Shown here: piece after piece, positions 11,205 to 22,661 of the stretch
Layout of the letters: each line of letters starts with the position of its first letter
Numbering within the stretch: position 1 is the first letter of the stretch
NCBI GenBank assembly: GCA_900095095.1
Contig: FMBT01000037.1
Location: 1-49,991, forward strand
Source of the DNA: Fragilariopsis cylindrus CCMP1102
Taxonomy: Eukaryota; Bacillariophyta; Bacillariophyceae; Bacillariales; Bacillariaceae
Direction: 5' to 3'
Length of the DNA stretch: 49,991 nt
Notes under the pieces: generated by a model
Seen by the model: the letters and a program-made list of their open reading frames with translations, nothing else
Databases searched by the model: none
What the model was told of the DNA's origin: nothing
Position numbers and translations under genes: made by a program

Positions 11205-12728
11205 TTATGCAACAACTCCCATGGGAGCATTCATATTGTTGGAACCAAACAAGGATGAAAATTGAATATGGTTACTTTCGGAAACAAATTCAATTGCAAA
11301 GTACCCAATAGTCGTTGCTTCTTTCATCTCTGTCTTCTGAGCTAAGACGGGAGATACTCGGACGGTACATTTCATGGGTTCTTGACTTGCTCCTTGTTTG
11401 AGGAGGTTAAGTATAACTTCTGATCACCAGCTCTTCCTCTACTTCTACTTGAACTTGATGACAACATAAATGCTACCAGAGATGATTCATCTTCGAATGG
11501 ATTCGATTTAGTGTCCAGTAAGGAGAGAAATGATGTACCGGTCACGGCATCAGTCGCTTGCTTTCCTACTAAACGTGGAAAGCTGCATTTGCGTGAACAA
11601 TAGAAAAGGGAGCAGATGCATTTGTTACAATTCTATATCCAGAAAAGAGAGAAAGGAAGAGAAGAAGGGATGAGTAAAAAGTATATAATAATAATACAAA
11701 TATTATGCACAAGAAAAAGTAAGAGAAAATCCGATCGTACCTGGCTGTACTGCTCAGTTGTAAAATTTCAGACATGTGATTGCATTGGACAAGATAGACA
11801 GCATGTTTCGTGGATCGATTGTTGTTCTTGTTGCTGCCCTTGTTGTTCTTTTATTCTTGTTGGCGGCTTCGATTTGAGAAGAATCGAGGCAATCTTCTAG
11901 CAATGGCGAAAAAGAAATAACTTGATCATTCACACTGCTTCCAGTTGCACTTCCTGAATCACTTTCGGTATCAGGATCACTAACATCAGATGATGTACTT
12001 GGGGATGACCATGACGATATAATTTTGGATGATGAATTGATATTGATATCATGACGACTTCGAATACCATAATTGAGAGGATGAAACTCCTTTACTGCAT
12101 TGATCATACCTGTATAGTCAGAAGAAAAGAGACCTATAAAGTTCGATGATGGTGATGATGATGATGATTGAAGATGCGAATCGGTTACGTAGTCACCTGA
12201 ATGTACCAACTGTACATGATTCTTGTTGAGATTGATAATGTCGACATTATTTCCAAGAACATTATTCGTTGAAGTTTCTGCTTCCGTTTCCATATCATTT
12301 TGTTGCTTTTGTTTGAATGGTATACCAGCACGGGCTAGATCTACCTTGGCATTGGTTGCTGCAAACTGCCTCTCATGCAACTTTCGACGTTTTGGACACT
12401 TGAAATTGTTTCCTGTCATAGAGAAGATGCTATTCGAATGTAGGCAGTTGATAGAACCGACAGGAGGACTATTATGATGTACATTAGAAACAGTGTCTCG
12501 ATCAGCTGAATATCCACTCTCACTGCAATCATTATTATGTGCATTAAGTGGTGAAGAAGTCTTCATTATGCCTGCAAAAGTACGTTTCGTGCCGCTACGA
12601 TTGAGATTGTCTTCACTAATACTGGCGTTTCCGCGACTGGGACAATCAACAATTTTCGTGCTTGTCGTGCTGCTTGTACTGCTTGTGCTTGTTCCAGCAT
12701 AGAATCTTGAGCTTAAGGGGGATACCAT
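11205..12728 (-). CDS. Ser/Asn-rich protein of unknown function, two exons, frame broken twice
   Basis: The long first frame (12728 down to 11754) encodes a disordered Ser/Thr/Asn-rich protein with a KRRK basic patch suggestive of nuclear import. Beyond its stop, protein-like sequence continues: a shifted frame runs to a donor at 11740 (exon end 11741), a GT-AG intron spans 11583-11740, and exon 2 runs from 11582 to the stop at 11205. Exon 2 needs another one-base shift near 11417-11425, and exon 1 one near 11754-11790. Both breaks have the sign of a missing base. The C-terminal ~150 residues look folded (alternating hydrophobic strands, a VGKQATDAVTG segment, and a GYFAIEF strand) and could be a PAS-like sensor, but this is weak. 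No bZIP or other DNA-binding domain is visible. Confidence 0.55.
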
Positions 12729-13824
12729 TATGACTTTTTAGGATAGAATAAACGATGTTATTACTGCAATTACGGTACGATATTAAAGAGGAGTAACGTA
12801 AAGATGGTAAAATGATAAGTTGTGTGCTGTTGTTTTGGCTCTTTTGTTTGACGCTCCTTTTAGTTTTTTGAATGCTTTTTGGTGTTTGTGTGCTTTCCAA
12901 AAACTGTAAGTGAAGAATCAATCTTGCGTGGTGTGGTTGTTGCTTCTTTTCGAAGTTTATCGCCTAGTTATTTCTATTGTTAGATGTTACGTACATAGAA
13001 TGTGTCCAATCGTATTATGAAAATTGACGACGCATTTTTTATTATCGTTGTTCTTTTTCTTTTGTGGCCACTCATTAATAACGAAACGAAACTACGTGGC
13101 ATATTACTTATTGAAATTTAATTTACGATTGTTGATGTTTACGTTATATAATAATTTAGAAGAACAGGATGGTTTCATGGGCGCGACTTGACTAGCCAAT
13201 TAAAATCAAGTATTGATCAAATTATTATCTTGTCATCATTTTTTATATGACATCATCTATCTCAAACTCGTATGATTTTTTGCGTACGAGCTTTCATGAT
13301 GATGACAAATTTTTTTTCTTCATTAAGTAAGAATTATCCAATGAAAGAAGAACACTACGTAGAACATCATACTTTTTTTCTGATGTATTTTTGTAGAATC
13401 ATGAGCAAATCAACAGAAAATCTGACTAGAACATACCTCACTCCAATACATACTATGAACATCATACCAAGGTTCATACCATCATCGCAGACCAAAGCGA
13501 CGAAGATAAAAATAAATGCATAAAAATATCTTAGTATCCATCATCATCATCATCATATAAAAAGAGAAAGGAGTTCTTACACCCCTTACTACTGTAGCAA
13601 TTAACCTACTAATTGGCTGGGTTTGCAATCAATTTGCAACTCAGTATTAACCATTCAGCCACAATTCGGATCCAAATCGCTGGTCTTTGCTCGATTACGT
13701 TACGTTCTACTTGTTCGATTTCGTCGTCGGAAGCATTTGCCATACTCAAGTACCTTCGAAAAGAATAATAACCACACACGCCAGTACACGTAGGACTATC
13801 TTCAAAACCGATCATCGATTGTTG
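12729..13824. other. divergent intergenic region (shared promoter space)
   Basis: It lies between the minus-strand Ser/Asn-rich gene and the plus-strand cyclo-ligase gene, so both promoters should be here. AT-rich; includes CATCAT repeats near 13540-13556. An open stretch upstream of 13825 continues the cyclo-ligase frame but has no ATG, so it is treated as 5' leader. Confidence 0.5.
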
Positions 13825-14814
13825 ATGTCTTCATCAACAGCCACCACCGACAATAATATGGAAGATATACGGAAACAGAAACAGGAACTAAGGAAACAAC
13901 TTCGTTCTGCGATGAAAAATCTTACCGTAGAAGATATTGAGATACAATCGAAATCAGTTTGGGAGAAAGTTTTTAAATTACCTATATATCAAAATGCCAA
14001 GTCGGTTGGTTTGTTTTTATCGATGCCAATGGGGGAGATTAGTAAGATTAGTGAAACTGTCCTGTCCTGCTGTGTGTATTGTATCTCACTCTACTCTCTT
14101 ATTTGTCTCATTTTCCTTCCTTCCTTCTCTACTACTTTTTTTTCTTCTTCTTCTTCTTCTGTACTGTATCTGTATATGTATTTTAGATACTGATCTAATA
14201 CTACAACATTGTGTTCAAAACGGAAAGGTATGTAGTACGTTATGTTGTTTAATTTACCAAAAACATACTTTCTTGCCCCTCCAATCAACGAGAGCATAAA
14301 ATAAATTCCTGATCATATATTAAGACTGTTCTCTAACTAATTGGACATGCATTTATTTATTTACAAACAAACAAACAAACAAACAAACAAACAAAAGGAT
14401 ATTTATGTGCCAGAAGTTGGAAAGAATTTTGAACTTTGTGATATGGAACTTCGTAAAGTAATCCTTGACGAATCAAATAGTGATAATGGAATGTTCCATA
14501 AATCGTGGCCGAAAAATAAGTGGAATATTCCCGAACCACCGGACTCTATGCCTACAGATACAGCAAAACCTGGTGATATTGATCTAATGATCGTTCCAGG
14601 TTTAGGTTTCGATAGGTCGTGTAATCGTCTCGGACAAGGAAAAGGATACTATGATCGGTTTATTGCCAAAATGACAAAAGACGGTCAAGATCTTCCCCTT
14701 GTGGCGGTTGCATTGAAACCACAACTATTGGTCGATGGTAATCAAAAAATTCCAGTTGCAGAATACGATCGAAAAATGGATATGTTGATTTTACCGGACG
14801 AATCTATAGAATAG
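13825..14814 (+). CDS. MTHFS: 5-formyltetrahydrofolate cyclo-ligase (MTHFS), three exons
   Basis: It converts 5-formyl-THF plus ATP to 5,10-methenyl-THF in one-carbon metabolism. Exons 13825-14041, 14187-14227 and 14398-14814 give 224 residues, close to the usual ~200. Intron 1 (14042-14186) has a GTAAGA donor and TTTTAG acceptor. Intron 2 (14228-14397) has a GTATGT donor and an AAAAG acceptor preceded by a CAAA tandem repeat rather than a pyrimidine tract. The tiny middle exon (41 nt) supplies the segment ending QNGK that joins the conserved N-terminal FLSMPMGEI region to the third exon. Signature motifs in exon 3 are the PGLGFD segment and the glycine-rich RLGQGKGYYDRF loop that binds ATP/phosphate. 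The start chosen is the first ATG in frame. No clear organelle presequence is seen, so a cytosolic location is likely, although a longer 5' exon cannot be excluded. Confidence 0.92.
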
Positions 14815-14920
14815 CAAAAGAAAAAAGAGCTTCATATCTTCATTCAGAGCGTTAATAAATTATTCTTATTAATCATAGTTTTATCCAAACTTATTCAAGC
14901 TCTAATAAATTTAATTGTTA

Positions 14921-16036
14921 TCATTCTTCTTCTTCAAACAATTCTTCCTTTCCAAACATCAGTATTCCAATCTCCCATAAATCTAGTGCAAACGGAATAA
15001 CAACCGCAGTAGGCAATGTCGTAGATGATGATGATGGTAATGACGGCGATGACGACTCCACACTGCTCTCAAATATGATACCACTTTCGGTGACAGAATT
15101 TTTTGCTCCTGGCTTCGCCATCATTTGAAGGGTTGATGCCAATTTTATTATTGCTGATTTTGTGCTACACGTCACAGCAACCCCACCAGTTCTCGTCAAA
15201 GGCTCATCGTCTTGCTGTATATTGGTATCATTTTCGTTTCCACTCAATGTAGTAGTTTGTGCATCCGTTTTTGGTAGTACTAATCCATTTGTTTCGGTTG
15301 TAGATGACCACATCATCCCTGCGTCCGGTGCGGCAGCGGATGATACAATGTCTAAGAAATTCCCAACGGATTCAATCCTCATCGATTCCGCATGATCATC
15401 GGGATTATCTTTACCCTCTTCTTTTCCGAGTAGGAGCCACTTTCCATCGGTGATCATTTCGATTGTCCCGAATAGATCTTCCACTGGTACAGCCATATCA
15501 CTTGGTGTTGATATAATACACCCAAATGGAGTCGATAAACCTTTACTTGAAGAGGAAAATATGTCATCGTTTTTGGAAGATTGGTATAAAATTGGAATAG
15601 CAGCAAGGTAAGGGTCGTTAAAATCAACAAGATTTTGGAATACCTTTTCAGATAGCAGAATTCGGTCGACTAATGGTGGTGACGACGATGATGACGACGA
15701 GGTCGTCGTTGCTATTGTCCTTCCTAATTGCGTTTCTAATTCATCAATAGCTGCTTTGGGATGGAAGGCAGTACGTCGAAGGTCGAGCCAAAGTTCTGTA
15801 TCTTGCGCTTGTGAGAAAATCGAATCGTAGGAAGAAATAACGTCTTCCAGATCTTGGGAGGAGTTCTGCTGCACCTGTACCGATGTTACCTGGTTTCTAC
15901 TTTTACGATACTGCTGTCGCAATGAAATACTCTGCTCTTTGTTGTTTCGAGCGAACGACAACGCGTAGCAATATGGTCCATGCACTAGAGACAACACTGA
16001 CACCGTTAATATAAAAAATACGCCAGTCGGATTCAT
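14921..16036 (-). CDS. Conserved-looking secretory or plastid-type protein, function unknown
   Basis: A 371-residue protein beginning with a hydrophobic signal peptide (about residues 5-25) that ends in CYALSFARN. An SF dipeptide after a signal peptide resembles the ASAFAP-type motif of diatom plastid preproteins, and the following stretch is basic and Ser/Gln-rich like a transit peptide, so plastid import is possible. The mature part contains an ordered region at about residues 65-230 (LWLDLRRTAFHPKAAIDELE, then PFGCIISTPSDMAVPVEDLFG) and a low-complexity Ser-rich C-terminus ending in Glu residues. I do not recognise a family. It is convergent with the cyclo-ligase gene, about 105 bp between stops. 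Confidence 0.6.
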   Translation of the reverse strand: MNPTGVFFILTVSVLSLVHGPYCYALSFARNNKEQSISLRQQYRKSRNQVTSVQVQQNSSQDLEDVISSYDSIFSQAQDTELWLDLRRTAFHPKAAIDELETQLGRTIATTTSSSSSSSPPLVDRILLSEKVFQNLVDFNDPYLAAIPILYQSSKNDDIFSSSSKGLSTPFGCIISTPSDMAVPVEDLFGTIEMITDGKWLLLGKEEGKDNPDDHAESMRIESVGNFLDIVSSAAAPDAGMMWSSTTETNGLVLPKTDAQTTTLSGNENDTNIQQDDEPLTRTGGVAVTCSTKSAIIKLASTLQMMAKPGAKNSVTESGIIFESSVESSSPSLPSSSSTTLPTAVVIPFALDLWEIGILMFGKEELFEEEE

Positions 16037-16593
16037 GGCATTTATTTTCCAGTAAATTATCTTCGCTTTTGTAAAAAGAGTTTATGTAAAGATCTTTTTT
16101 CTCATTCTTTGTTGTTTTGTTTTGTAGACAATCCATGATTTTTTAGTGGTGAGTCGAGTCGTGGCGCGATATTAAAAACTTTTATACAACAAAAAAGGGG
16201 AAAAAAGGAAGAACATTAGGGAGGAAAGAAGAATCTTAATCAAAATGTTCAATGGAGTCGATAGATATAATATTACTTTGTAGGTATACCGAAAGTAAGC
16301 ATTATGAACAGGATGAAGATTGACACCAGAATGTGGCCTAGATCAGAATTATCAGAGAATGAATCTTCAGTAAAAAAATTCTAGTGCAAGTACATAGTAG
16401 AGAATTAAATTGATTTTATTGCGGCCCTCGATATAATATTGCTAGCATGTTGAAGTCGGACTCGACTCGAAGCAAGGTAAATAATTACTGTTTATAAATT
16501 GTCTAATCATCAGATTGCAATTGCAGGACCCACTCAGTATAAGCATAATAATGTCACGTAATTAAACTCTTCATCTATTTATTAATCACTAGA
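16037..16593. other. intergenic spacer
   Basis: Between two minus-strand genes. It should contain the promoter of the secretory protein gene and the 3' UTR of the DDX55-like gene. No coding or RNA feature was recognised. Confidence 0.55.
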
Positions 16594-19232
16594 TTATTTG
16601 TCTTCATCATCATCTGATGACGATTCTTGTTCGGCTGCGACATTTTTTGGTGTATCATCATTTGTCTTCAATGAACCAAACATTAGTTCTTCATACTGTT
16701 CTTTGGTGATCTTACCACGACGGAACTTCTTGTATAGTCGCTCTTCTTTAGCTAGTTCTTCCCATTCATCAACAATCTGGGCATTACGGCCCCGTTTCTT
16801 GTCCGGATTGCGACCTTTATCAACCGCTACTTTCCGACGTTCTTTTGACCGCATCACTTGATCTGCTTTCTTCTGCTCCGCCTTGATTTGCTTCGCATTC
16901 TTTCCACCAGCAGCCAGCTCAACAGCTAGACGCTTTTGTCTGGTGGTTTCTCTCGCCTTATCGAGGAAGGGGATTTTATATATATCAACCTCGGGGCCAG
17001 CAGACAGAAAGTACTTTAATTTTCCATTGAATTCTCTGAGCTCGGGCATCTTGGGTAATCTCAGTAGACAAAAGGAAGTAGCGAGATGGCCAAGATCCAA
17101 AGACGCAAACCTAGATAAAAAGATCGAAGTGAAAACAAAACGAAAAATTGTTAGAGCTCTGGGTTACGACCTATCCTATAAATCGTCGGTGGTAGTGAAT
17201 ATAGCTCGAAGGGACTACTGATCCCCTTTCTTATAATTTATATTGCATTTGATAGTGAGTCGATGTTTTGCACAATTGGATGAATATGGCAAAAACTTTG
17301 TAAGCCCTACCCCATTTTAGAGTCGGACAGAACAAAGAATTAAACCTCATCCTAGCCACCGAACTGCTACCTCTGCTTGTTATAATTTGAAAAATCACAA
17401 CGATGATAGATAACTTTATGCAACTTACCGAAAAATAAATCGACATACATGTTCTTTGTAGGCACGAATATAGGAAGTAAAAGCTTTGGTTCCTTTTTCG
17501 AGAAAATCTCGATCCTTCAAAACAATTCCTCGAATTTTCGGAAGAAAAGGAATAATATTTCCATTATCATTTATTGGTGTCATTGTATCATCTTTCTTGA
17601 GATTATTTGTAGAAGTATCCCCTTCAGTTGTATAGTCGATATCTCTACGACATACTTCTCTTTCAGGTAATTCTTGCATAGAAACCTGACGATTCGCCAA
17701 CAGGTCAACGTATGATTCTTCTTTCTCTGTCAAAAACAACAAACTTGATCCTAGTCGGCCTGCTCTTGCCGATCTTCCCACCCGATGGACGAATTGGGAA
17801 GGATCTTGTGGTGCATCAACTTGTACCACCCAATCAATATCAGTAACATCTAACCCTCTCGCCGCTACATCCGTTGCGAACAAAACCGCGCCCGTTTTAC
17901 TTTCTCTGAATCGTTCCATAGCCTTTTCTCTTTTCTTCTGCAGTAACTTTCCGTGCAAAAGCTCAATGGTCAAACCATCCTGATCCTGAGCGTCATTATC
18001 TTCGCCCTTATCATGGATTTGTTACTTTTAGTGCTGTCTAAGAGATGTTGGAAAGCAGTACCATAAAAGTCAACACAGGCACACGTCAAGAAGAAAACAA
18101 TCGTTTTTTCGTGACGGTGACTTTGGAGGAATGCTGCAAGCCGACAAATCTTTTCCTCTAACTTGGTTACCAAGTAGTAGTTTGTCAATGAAGTTGGAGT
18201 GTACGTTGTGGACAACACCGGCCTTGATTTTTCATTCTTCGTAGCAACATCATCTTCATTTTTGGAATCCAACGTTTTTAAAGCTACCACGTCTGTTGCA
18301 TCATTATCGTCATCATCATCGTTAGCAGAAGGCGCAGGAACGACAGCTGCCACTTGTACATTAATAAGAACTGGATTACGCATACCAGCCCTTTGCAGTA
18401 AAGGTTTGACTGACTTGTTGCTTGTAAAGGTAGTAGTGGCACTAAAGATTCCAGTTCGTCTCATTTTCGGTAGCCGGTTAAGGATGGATGCAATAGTTGG
18501 ATCAATAACAGTTCTTCCAAAAAGTAATACATCAGCTTCATCTAAAATCAAAATTTCAAGTTCAGTGACATCTAATACATTGTATCTGGTCAATATATCG
18601 TCCATTCTTCCCGGTGTTCCAATTATAATATCATTAGATTCACGATGAAAGGTTTTTAGGTCTTCTGTTACGGGTCGATGATTGAGACCACCTGATTTTC
18701 CTGAACGACCACCTCCTACTAGTAGTAACGGTGGTGCCATTTGTACCGCCTCACAAAGTTCTGAACAAACCGTCCAAGTTTGTAATGCTAATTCTCTTGT
18801 AGGTGATAAAATTAACGCACCAATCTGATGCTTTAATAGTGGTGTTAGACGTTGCCGTATCCGTTGCACGGTTGGTACCAAGAATGCTATTGTCTTTCCG
18901 CTCCCAGTAACGGCTTGTACAGCAACATCTTTATTTTGTAAAAATAATGGAATAGTAGCTTCTTGAACAGGCGTCATCGTATGAAAATTCTTCGAGTCTA
19001 AAAAATCTAAAATACCCTGTGTGAGGGGAGGCTGGATATTACGAAACGATCCTTTCTTTGGCTGCTCGGTAACTCTTGGCCGTTTTCGTTTTTGTTTTAG
19101 TGGTGGAGCCGACGATGACAGTGACGAAGCCTTTTTTAAGCTAGCCATTTTCACGTCTTTCATGACCTCCTTCTTCGCAGCTGCCGCTGGAGCTGCAGAA
19201 GCCTTTTTTCTTCTATTTTTCGATGGTCCCAT
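16594..19232 (-). CDS. DDX55: DEAD-box RNA helicase, DDX55/Spb4-like, two exons with one frame break
   Basis: Spb4/DDX55 helicases act in the nucleolus in 60S ribosomal subunit assembly. The start chosen is the ATG at 19232, giving a basic Lys/Ala-rich N-terminus; upstream in-frame ATGs would add an unlikely extension. Motifs: Q-motif region MTPVQEATIP, AVTGSGKT, PTRELALQ, DEAD, SAT, then in the second frame ATDVAARGLDV and VHRVGRSARAGR. The SYIRAYKEH segment and the following LLRLPKMPEL segment are diagnostic of Spb4/DDX55. An intron at 17111-17428 (GTAAGT donor, TCTAG acceptor, phase 2) joins these two halves. The frame shifts once between about 18020 and 17974, inside a poorly conserved acidic insert; one missing base explains it, and no GT-AG intron I tried there restores the frame. 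The C-terminus is Lys-rich and ends in an acidic tail. Confidence 0.88.
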
Positions 19233-19947
19233 GATAAATTGAGACTGACGGAATAAATATTGGTCGTTATTATCGTGTCCGCTTTGGTCATGTATCCATT
19301 GGAACTTGTGTGTCCATTGGCTTATGGTACTGTCAAACGTTATTATGCGTTGTGTTGTAAAGTTAAAAGTTAGTAAGCAGTAAATAAAAATAGATTTGAA
19401 ACAATGAAATAAGAAAAAAATCGTCAGAAAATTGAATGGTGTTGTTTCGTGCTTAAGATTGGATGGACGGATGTACGGATGGACGGGCGGGTGCTGCGAA
19501 AAATTGTTACTCGAGAAAAGAAAATCGAGAACGAGAAACAAAAACGATGACAAAGAAATCCGATGTCAATCATTTATCATCACTAGTTGAAAGTGTATAG
19601 AAGTAATATTGTCGTATATTGTGTATCCTAAAATCTTTACTGGCGTACATGCTCTAATGGATTGATAGTTTTTAGTGGGATTCTTTTAAGCAGTTATACA
19701 GAGCATTATAATAATGATGATGATCGTACTTGTACTGGTACTACTCGTGAAAGTGCAGGTGCAAATAATAATTATACCAGAGGGACTAATACTCAAGGTA
19801 AAATAGAAATGGTTGATAAGTCGTAAATTAGATATAATACTTTTATGCTTTTATTTTATTTTACTACTATTCAATTATACAAATGCAAATAATCCTACTA
19901 CTAAAACACTGTAAAAAATAGGGATAGTATCCACCACCACTTGTGAA
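19233..19947. other. intergenic spacer
   Basis: It contains the DDX55-like promoter and leader, and the 3' region of the AIM24-family gene. The leader of the helicase gene stays open upstream of 19232 but without family similarity. A GATGGACGGATG-type short tandem lies near 19462-19492. Nothing else was recognised. Confidence 0.5.
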
Positions 19948-20973
19948 TTATTTGTTTCCACCACTTTCTCCTCCTCCACCACTTTCACTACCGCTCTCAC
20001 CACCGCCGCCACCGCCCATTGGTACTCCAAAGCCTATACCACCACCACCAGAGGGCACTCTTCGAGCGATCTCACTGACAAATCTTTGCATTGGCATGCC
20101 CGAAAGAAAAACAGCACCAGGGCCTTTCAGTGTTGTCATGAACAATCCTTCTCCACCGGCAATTACATTCTGAAAACCCTTGATCATTTGAACATCGTAA
20201 TCGACACCCTCTGAAAAACAAACCAAACATCCACTTGATATACGTAATTCTTCTCCCTCTTCTAAATCTCTTCGGATGAGAGTACCCCCAGCCTTTAAAA
20301 ATACGTCACCCTCTCCTGTCAGTGCCTGCAATATAAATCCCTCACCACCAAAAAATCCACCAGTCATAGTTTTTGTAAATTCCATTTCAATGTCAATAGT
20401 ATGTGAACAACATAATAGAGCTCCCTGTTGACATACTAGTTTACCACCATATTCTTCTACGTTCAATCGAATGATTCTAGATGGGAAATCAGTTCCAAGT
20501 GCCACCGTTCCATGCGTACCTATTTCACCATCGTATGTATAATCACTAATGAAGAAATTTTGTCCAGTTAACATACGCTTAAATCCCGAAGATAGTCCAC
20601 CTCCAGACGTTGTATTCATATGAACATTTTCAGTCATGTACATTAATGCACCAGATTCTGCTCTTAAAATTTGATTTGGTTCTAATTTTACTGTAACAAT
20701 TTGTGACTCATTCCCTTCAACCTTGCTCTGTATATCAAAGTCAATGGGTAGTCCGACTACTCCATCCTTGCTTGTTTTAGCGGGAAGGTTGCTGCTGCTA
20801 TCATTATTGGTATTGTCTGCGACGGGGGAAGAAGAAAGTGATCGTCGAGATGTGAGTCGTGTCGTGTTATTCCCAGTAAATTTGTAAGATGTCGTCGTCG
20901 ATGTCGGCCGGGAAACCCGAAAAAGTACCCTCCTAACGGTAGGAGATATAATTGAACGAGTTGAACATATCAT
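19948..20973 (-). CDS. AIM24: AIM24-family protein, probable mitochondrial
   Basis: A 341-residue protein. The first ~45 residues are Arg/Ser/Thr-rich with no acidic residues and look like a mitochondrial presequence. Residues ~75-310 match the AIM24 (TIGR00266) beta-sandwich family: an LRAESGALMYMTE segment, SDYTYDGEIGTHGTVALG, a GALLCCSHTIDIEMEF segment, a glycine-rich FFGGEGFILQALTGEGDVFL core, and VIAGGEGLFMTTLKGPG. The C-terminus is a Gly/Ser-rich tail (about 25 residues), unusual for the family. Yeast Aim24 is an inner-membrane protein needed for MICOS integrity and respiratory complexes; a similar role here is inference. The gene is divergent from the secreted paralogue gene at 21275. 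Confidence 0.88.
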   Translation of the reverse strand: MICSTRSIISPTVRRVLFRVSRPTSTTTSYKFTGNNTTRLTSRRSLSSSPVADNTNNDSSSNLPAKTSKDGVVGLPIDFDIQSKVEGNESQIVTVKLEPNQILRAESGALMYMTENVHMNTTSGGGLSSGFKRMLTGQNFFISDYTYDGEIGTHGTVALGTDFPSRIIRLNVEEYGGKLVCQQGALLCCSHTIDIEMEFTKTMTGGFFGGEGFILQALTGEGDVFLKAGGTLIRRDLEEGEELRISSGCLVCFSEGVDYDVQMIKGFQNVIAGGEGLFMTTLKGPGAVFLSGMPMQRFVSEIARRVPSGGGGIGFGVPMGGGGGGESGSESGGGGESGGNK

Positions 20974-21274
20974 CGTGAATATTTACTATTAGATCTGGTG
21001 TTGCTGACTTTGCTTGACAATATAATGATGACGAATATATATTTCCTCCATTTATTTTGTAGATTGTAGATATTATGAATTATGATATTTTACGTCGTAG
21101 AAAAACGTATCCTACGGTTTACGCGCATTGGCACGACGTTATTGAACGTTATTCAAAATTCAAATATATTCGAATAGTGTATACACAAAACTTTAAACTC
21201 TCCTCATTATTATTGACATCCAAGACGTCGAGAAGTATCCTCAAACATCGGTATCGGCCAGGTCAATAATTATC
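20974..21274. promoter_or_regulatory. divergent promoter region
   Basis: A 301-bp AT-rich region between the start codons of two divergent genes (AIM24-family on minus, secretory protein on plus), so it must carry both promoters. No known motif stands out. Confidence 0.45.
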
Positions 21275-22318
21275 ATGTTGTACATACAAATAATAATTGT
21301 TGGTCTTTTGCTAACAATAGCTTCTGTCAAATGCTCCTTTTGGAATGTTAACAAGCAGAACAAGAGAGTGGTCAACCCAATTTCGAAGAACAATAGCACA
21401 TTATATGAGGTGATAAAAACAAATGGAGGTTCCTTGCAGAAGCAGCAGCAGAAATGTGACAGAATACATGATACTGACAGCGACAATGACGAAGGAGAAG
21501 GTTTGGTATTTGAAGGAAAATTTCGTTCTCAAAGTGATATTATAATACCCGTCAATAAGGCGGCTGATGATAATGATAATGATATATTATATAATTTCTT
21601 TTTAGATCCAAAAAATCGCGACCTTGCAATTAAGGGTGGTGGTAATCCCACGAAATGTATACCATCGACACTCGAACTTCGTAAAAAATGGACTACACAA
21701 TCACGTATCGTACAAAGTACACCACCTGCTGATGATGGATCAAATAATAATGGTAGTCAAGAACAAAAACAACACAATGAAGAGATATTGGCAGTATATA
21801 GTGAGGTGCCTATCGTACCTGGTTTATCATTACGAGCTTGTTCCTATACGGGATGTAAAACTATGATACAACCAATAAGTAATTTACCATGTTATGAATT
21901 TACATTACTGAAAGAAAGTTATGAACCTGTTGGAAGAAAAGCAATGACGTGGGTATTCGATAGAGTTACTGGAAGCAATAACTGTAAGAATAAAAGGGGT
22001 AATAGTAGAAAGATTACCACCAGCAGTAGCAGTAGCAACAACAGTGCAAGTAATGCAAGTAGTGGCAGTAGTCGAGACACGTATTGTTTGAGCCGTGTCA
22101 CTCTGGAACCGTTCCCAAAAGAAGGTGGATGTAGGATATGTTATTATGGTCATGTGAGATTAACGTTATCAAAAAGGTTTCTTTATATGTTACCATTACC
22201 AAAACGGATCGTTCAAGCAAAAGTGAATAAATCCATTAAGAAACAACTTCAAAAGGAATGTAAGAAATCTATTGATAAGTTAACGATGGCACTAAACGAA
22301 CATCTATTGGAATTATAA
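21275..22318 (+). CDS. Secretory/plastid-type protein, paralogue of the gene at 22662-23756
   Basis: A 347-residue protein with an N-terminal signal peptide (hydrophobic residues 2-18) ending in VKCSFWN; an S-F pair at the probable cleavage site is compatible with plastid import. A low-complexity segment follows. The folded part starts around residue 105 with FFLDPKNRD, then TLELRKKW, VPGLSLRAC, CYEFTLLKESYEPVGRKAMTWVFDRV, and a final segment with basic C-terminal helix. The same order of motifs occurs in the convergent neighbour: FLIDPQN, TTELLEEW, IPGLTVEW, ELELVLIKDE..RPIVWIFNRL. They are therefore diverged paralogues or two members of one family. I do not recognise the family. This copy has several Cys residues that the neighbour lacks. 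Confidence 0.65.
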   Translation: MLYIQIIIVGLLLTIASVKCSFWNVNKQNKRVVNPISKNNSTLYEVIKTNGGSLQKQQQKCDRIHDTDSDNDEGEGLVFEGKFRSQSDIIIPVNKAADDNDNDILYNFFLDPKNRDLAIKGGGNPTKCIPSTLELRKKWTTQSRIVQSTPPADDGSNNNGSQEQKQHNEEILAVYSEVPIVPGLSLRACSYTGCKTMIQPISNLPCYEFTLLKESYEPVGRKAMTWVFDRVTGSNNCKNKRGNSRKITTSSSSSNNSASNASSGSSRDTYCLSRVTLEPFPKEGGCRICYYGHVRLTLSKRFLYMLPLPKRIVQAKVNKSIKKQLQKECKKSIDKLTMALNEHLLEL

Positions 22319-22661
22319 AAAATAAAGTAATGGAAAAGAAAAAGAAGAGTGAGAGAGAAGGAAAGATGTAACGAGCAACGGCGTAATACGGTACACAGTG
22401 TCGTGAGCGTGACAGATTAATAGTATCAAAAATACTAAAAACGTCTATTCTGACTACTATTTTTCTATCTGATTATTGTACCTAGTAATAATAGTGGTAA
22501 AAGTAGTATACAATTATTTATTTTACATAATCTATAATTCTATCTCATATTGTATTCAAAAATCAATCGACATTATTATTCATCGTTGTAGCTAGAAGTA
22601 GCAATACTTTTATAATATAGTTCTCTTCCTCCCTTACTCATTAGTACCACGATCAGTACTA
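22319..22661. other. convergent 3' spacer between the paralogues
   Basis: A 343-bp AT-rich region holding both 3' ends. No gene or repeat was recognised. Confidence 0.5.

Noticed and set aside
12646..12921. Minus-strand frame extending beyond the start of the Ser/Asn-rich gene
   Set aside because: It overlaps the gene in another frame with no coding bias or domain.
17974..18020. Short intron to explain the DDX55-like frame break
   Set aside because: The GT-AG pairs I tried (about 40-46 nt) are too short and do not restore the required frame.
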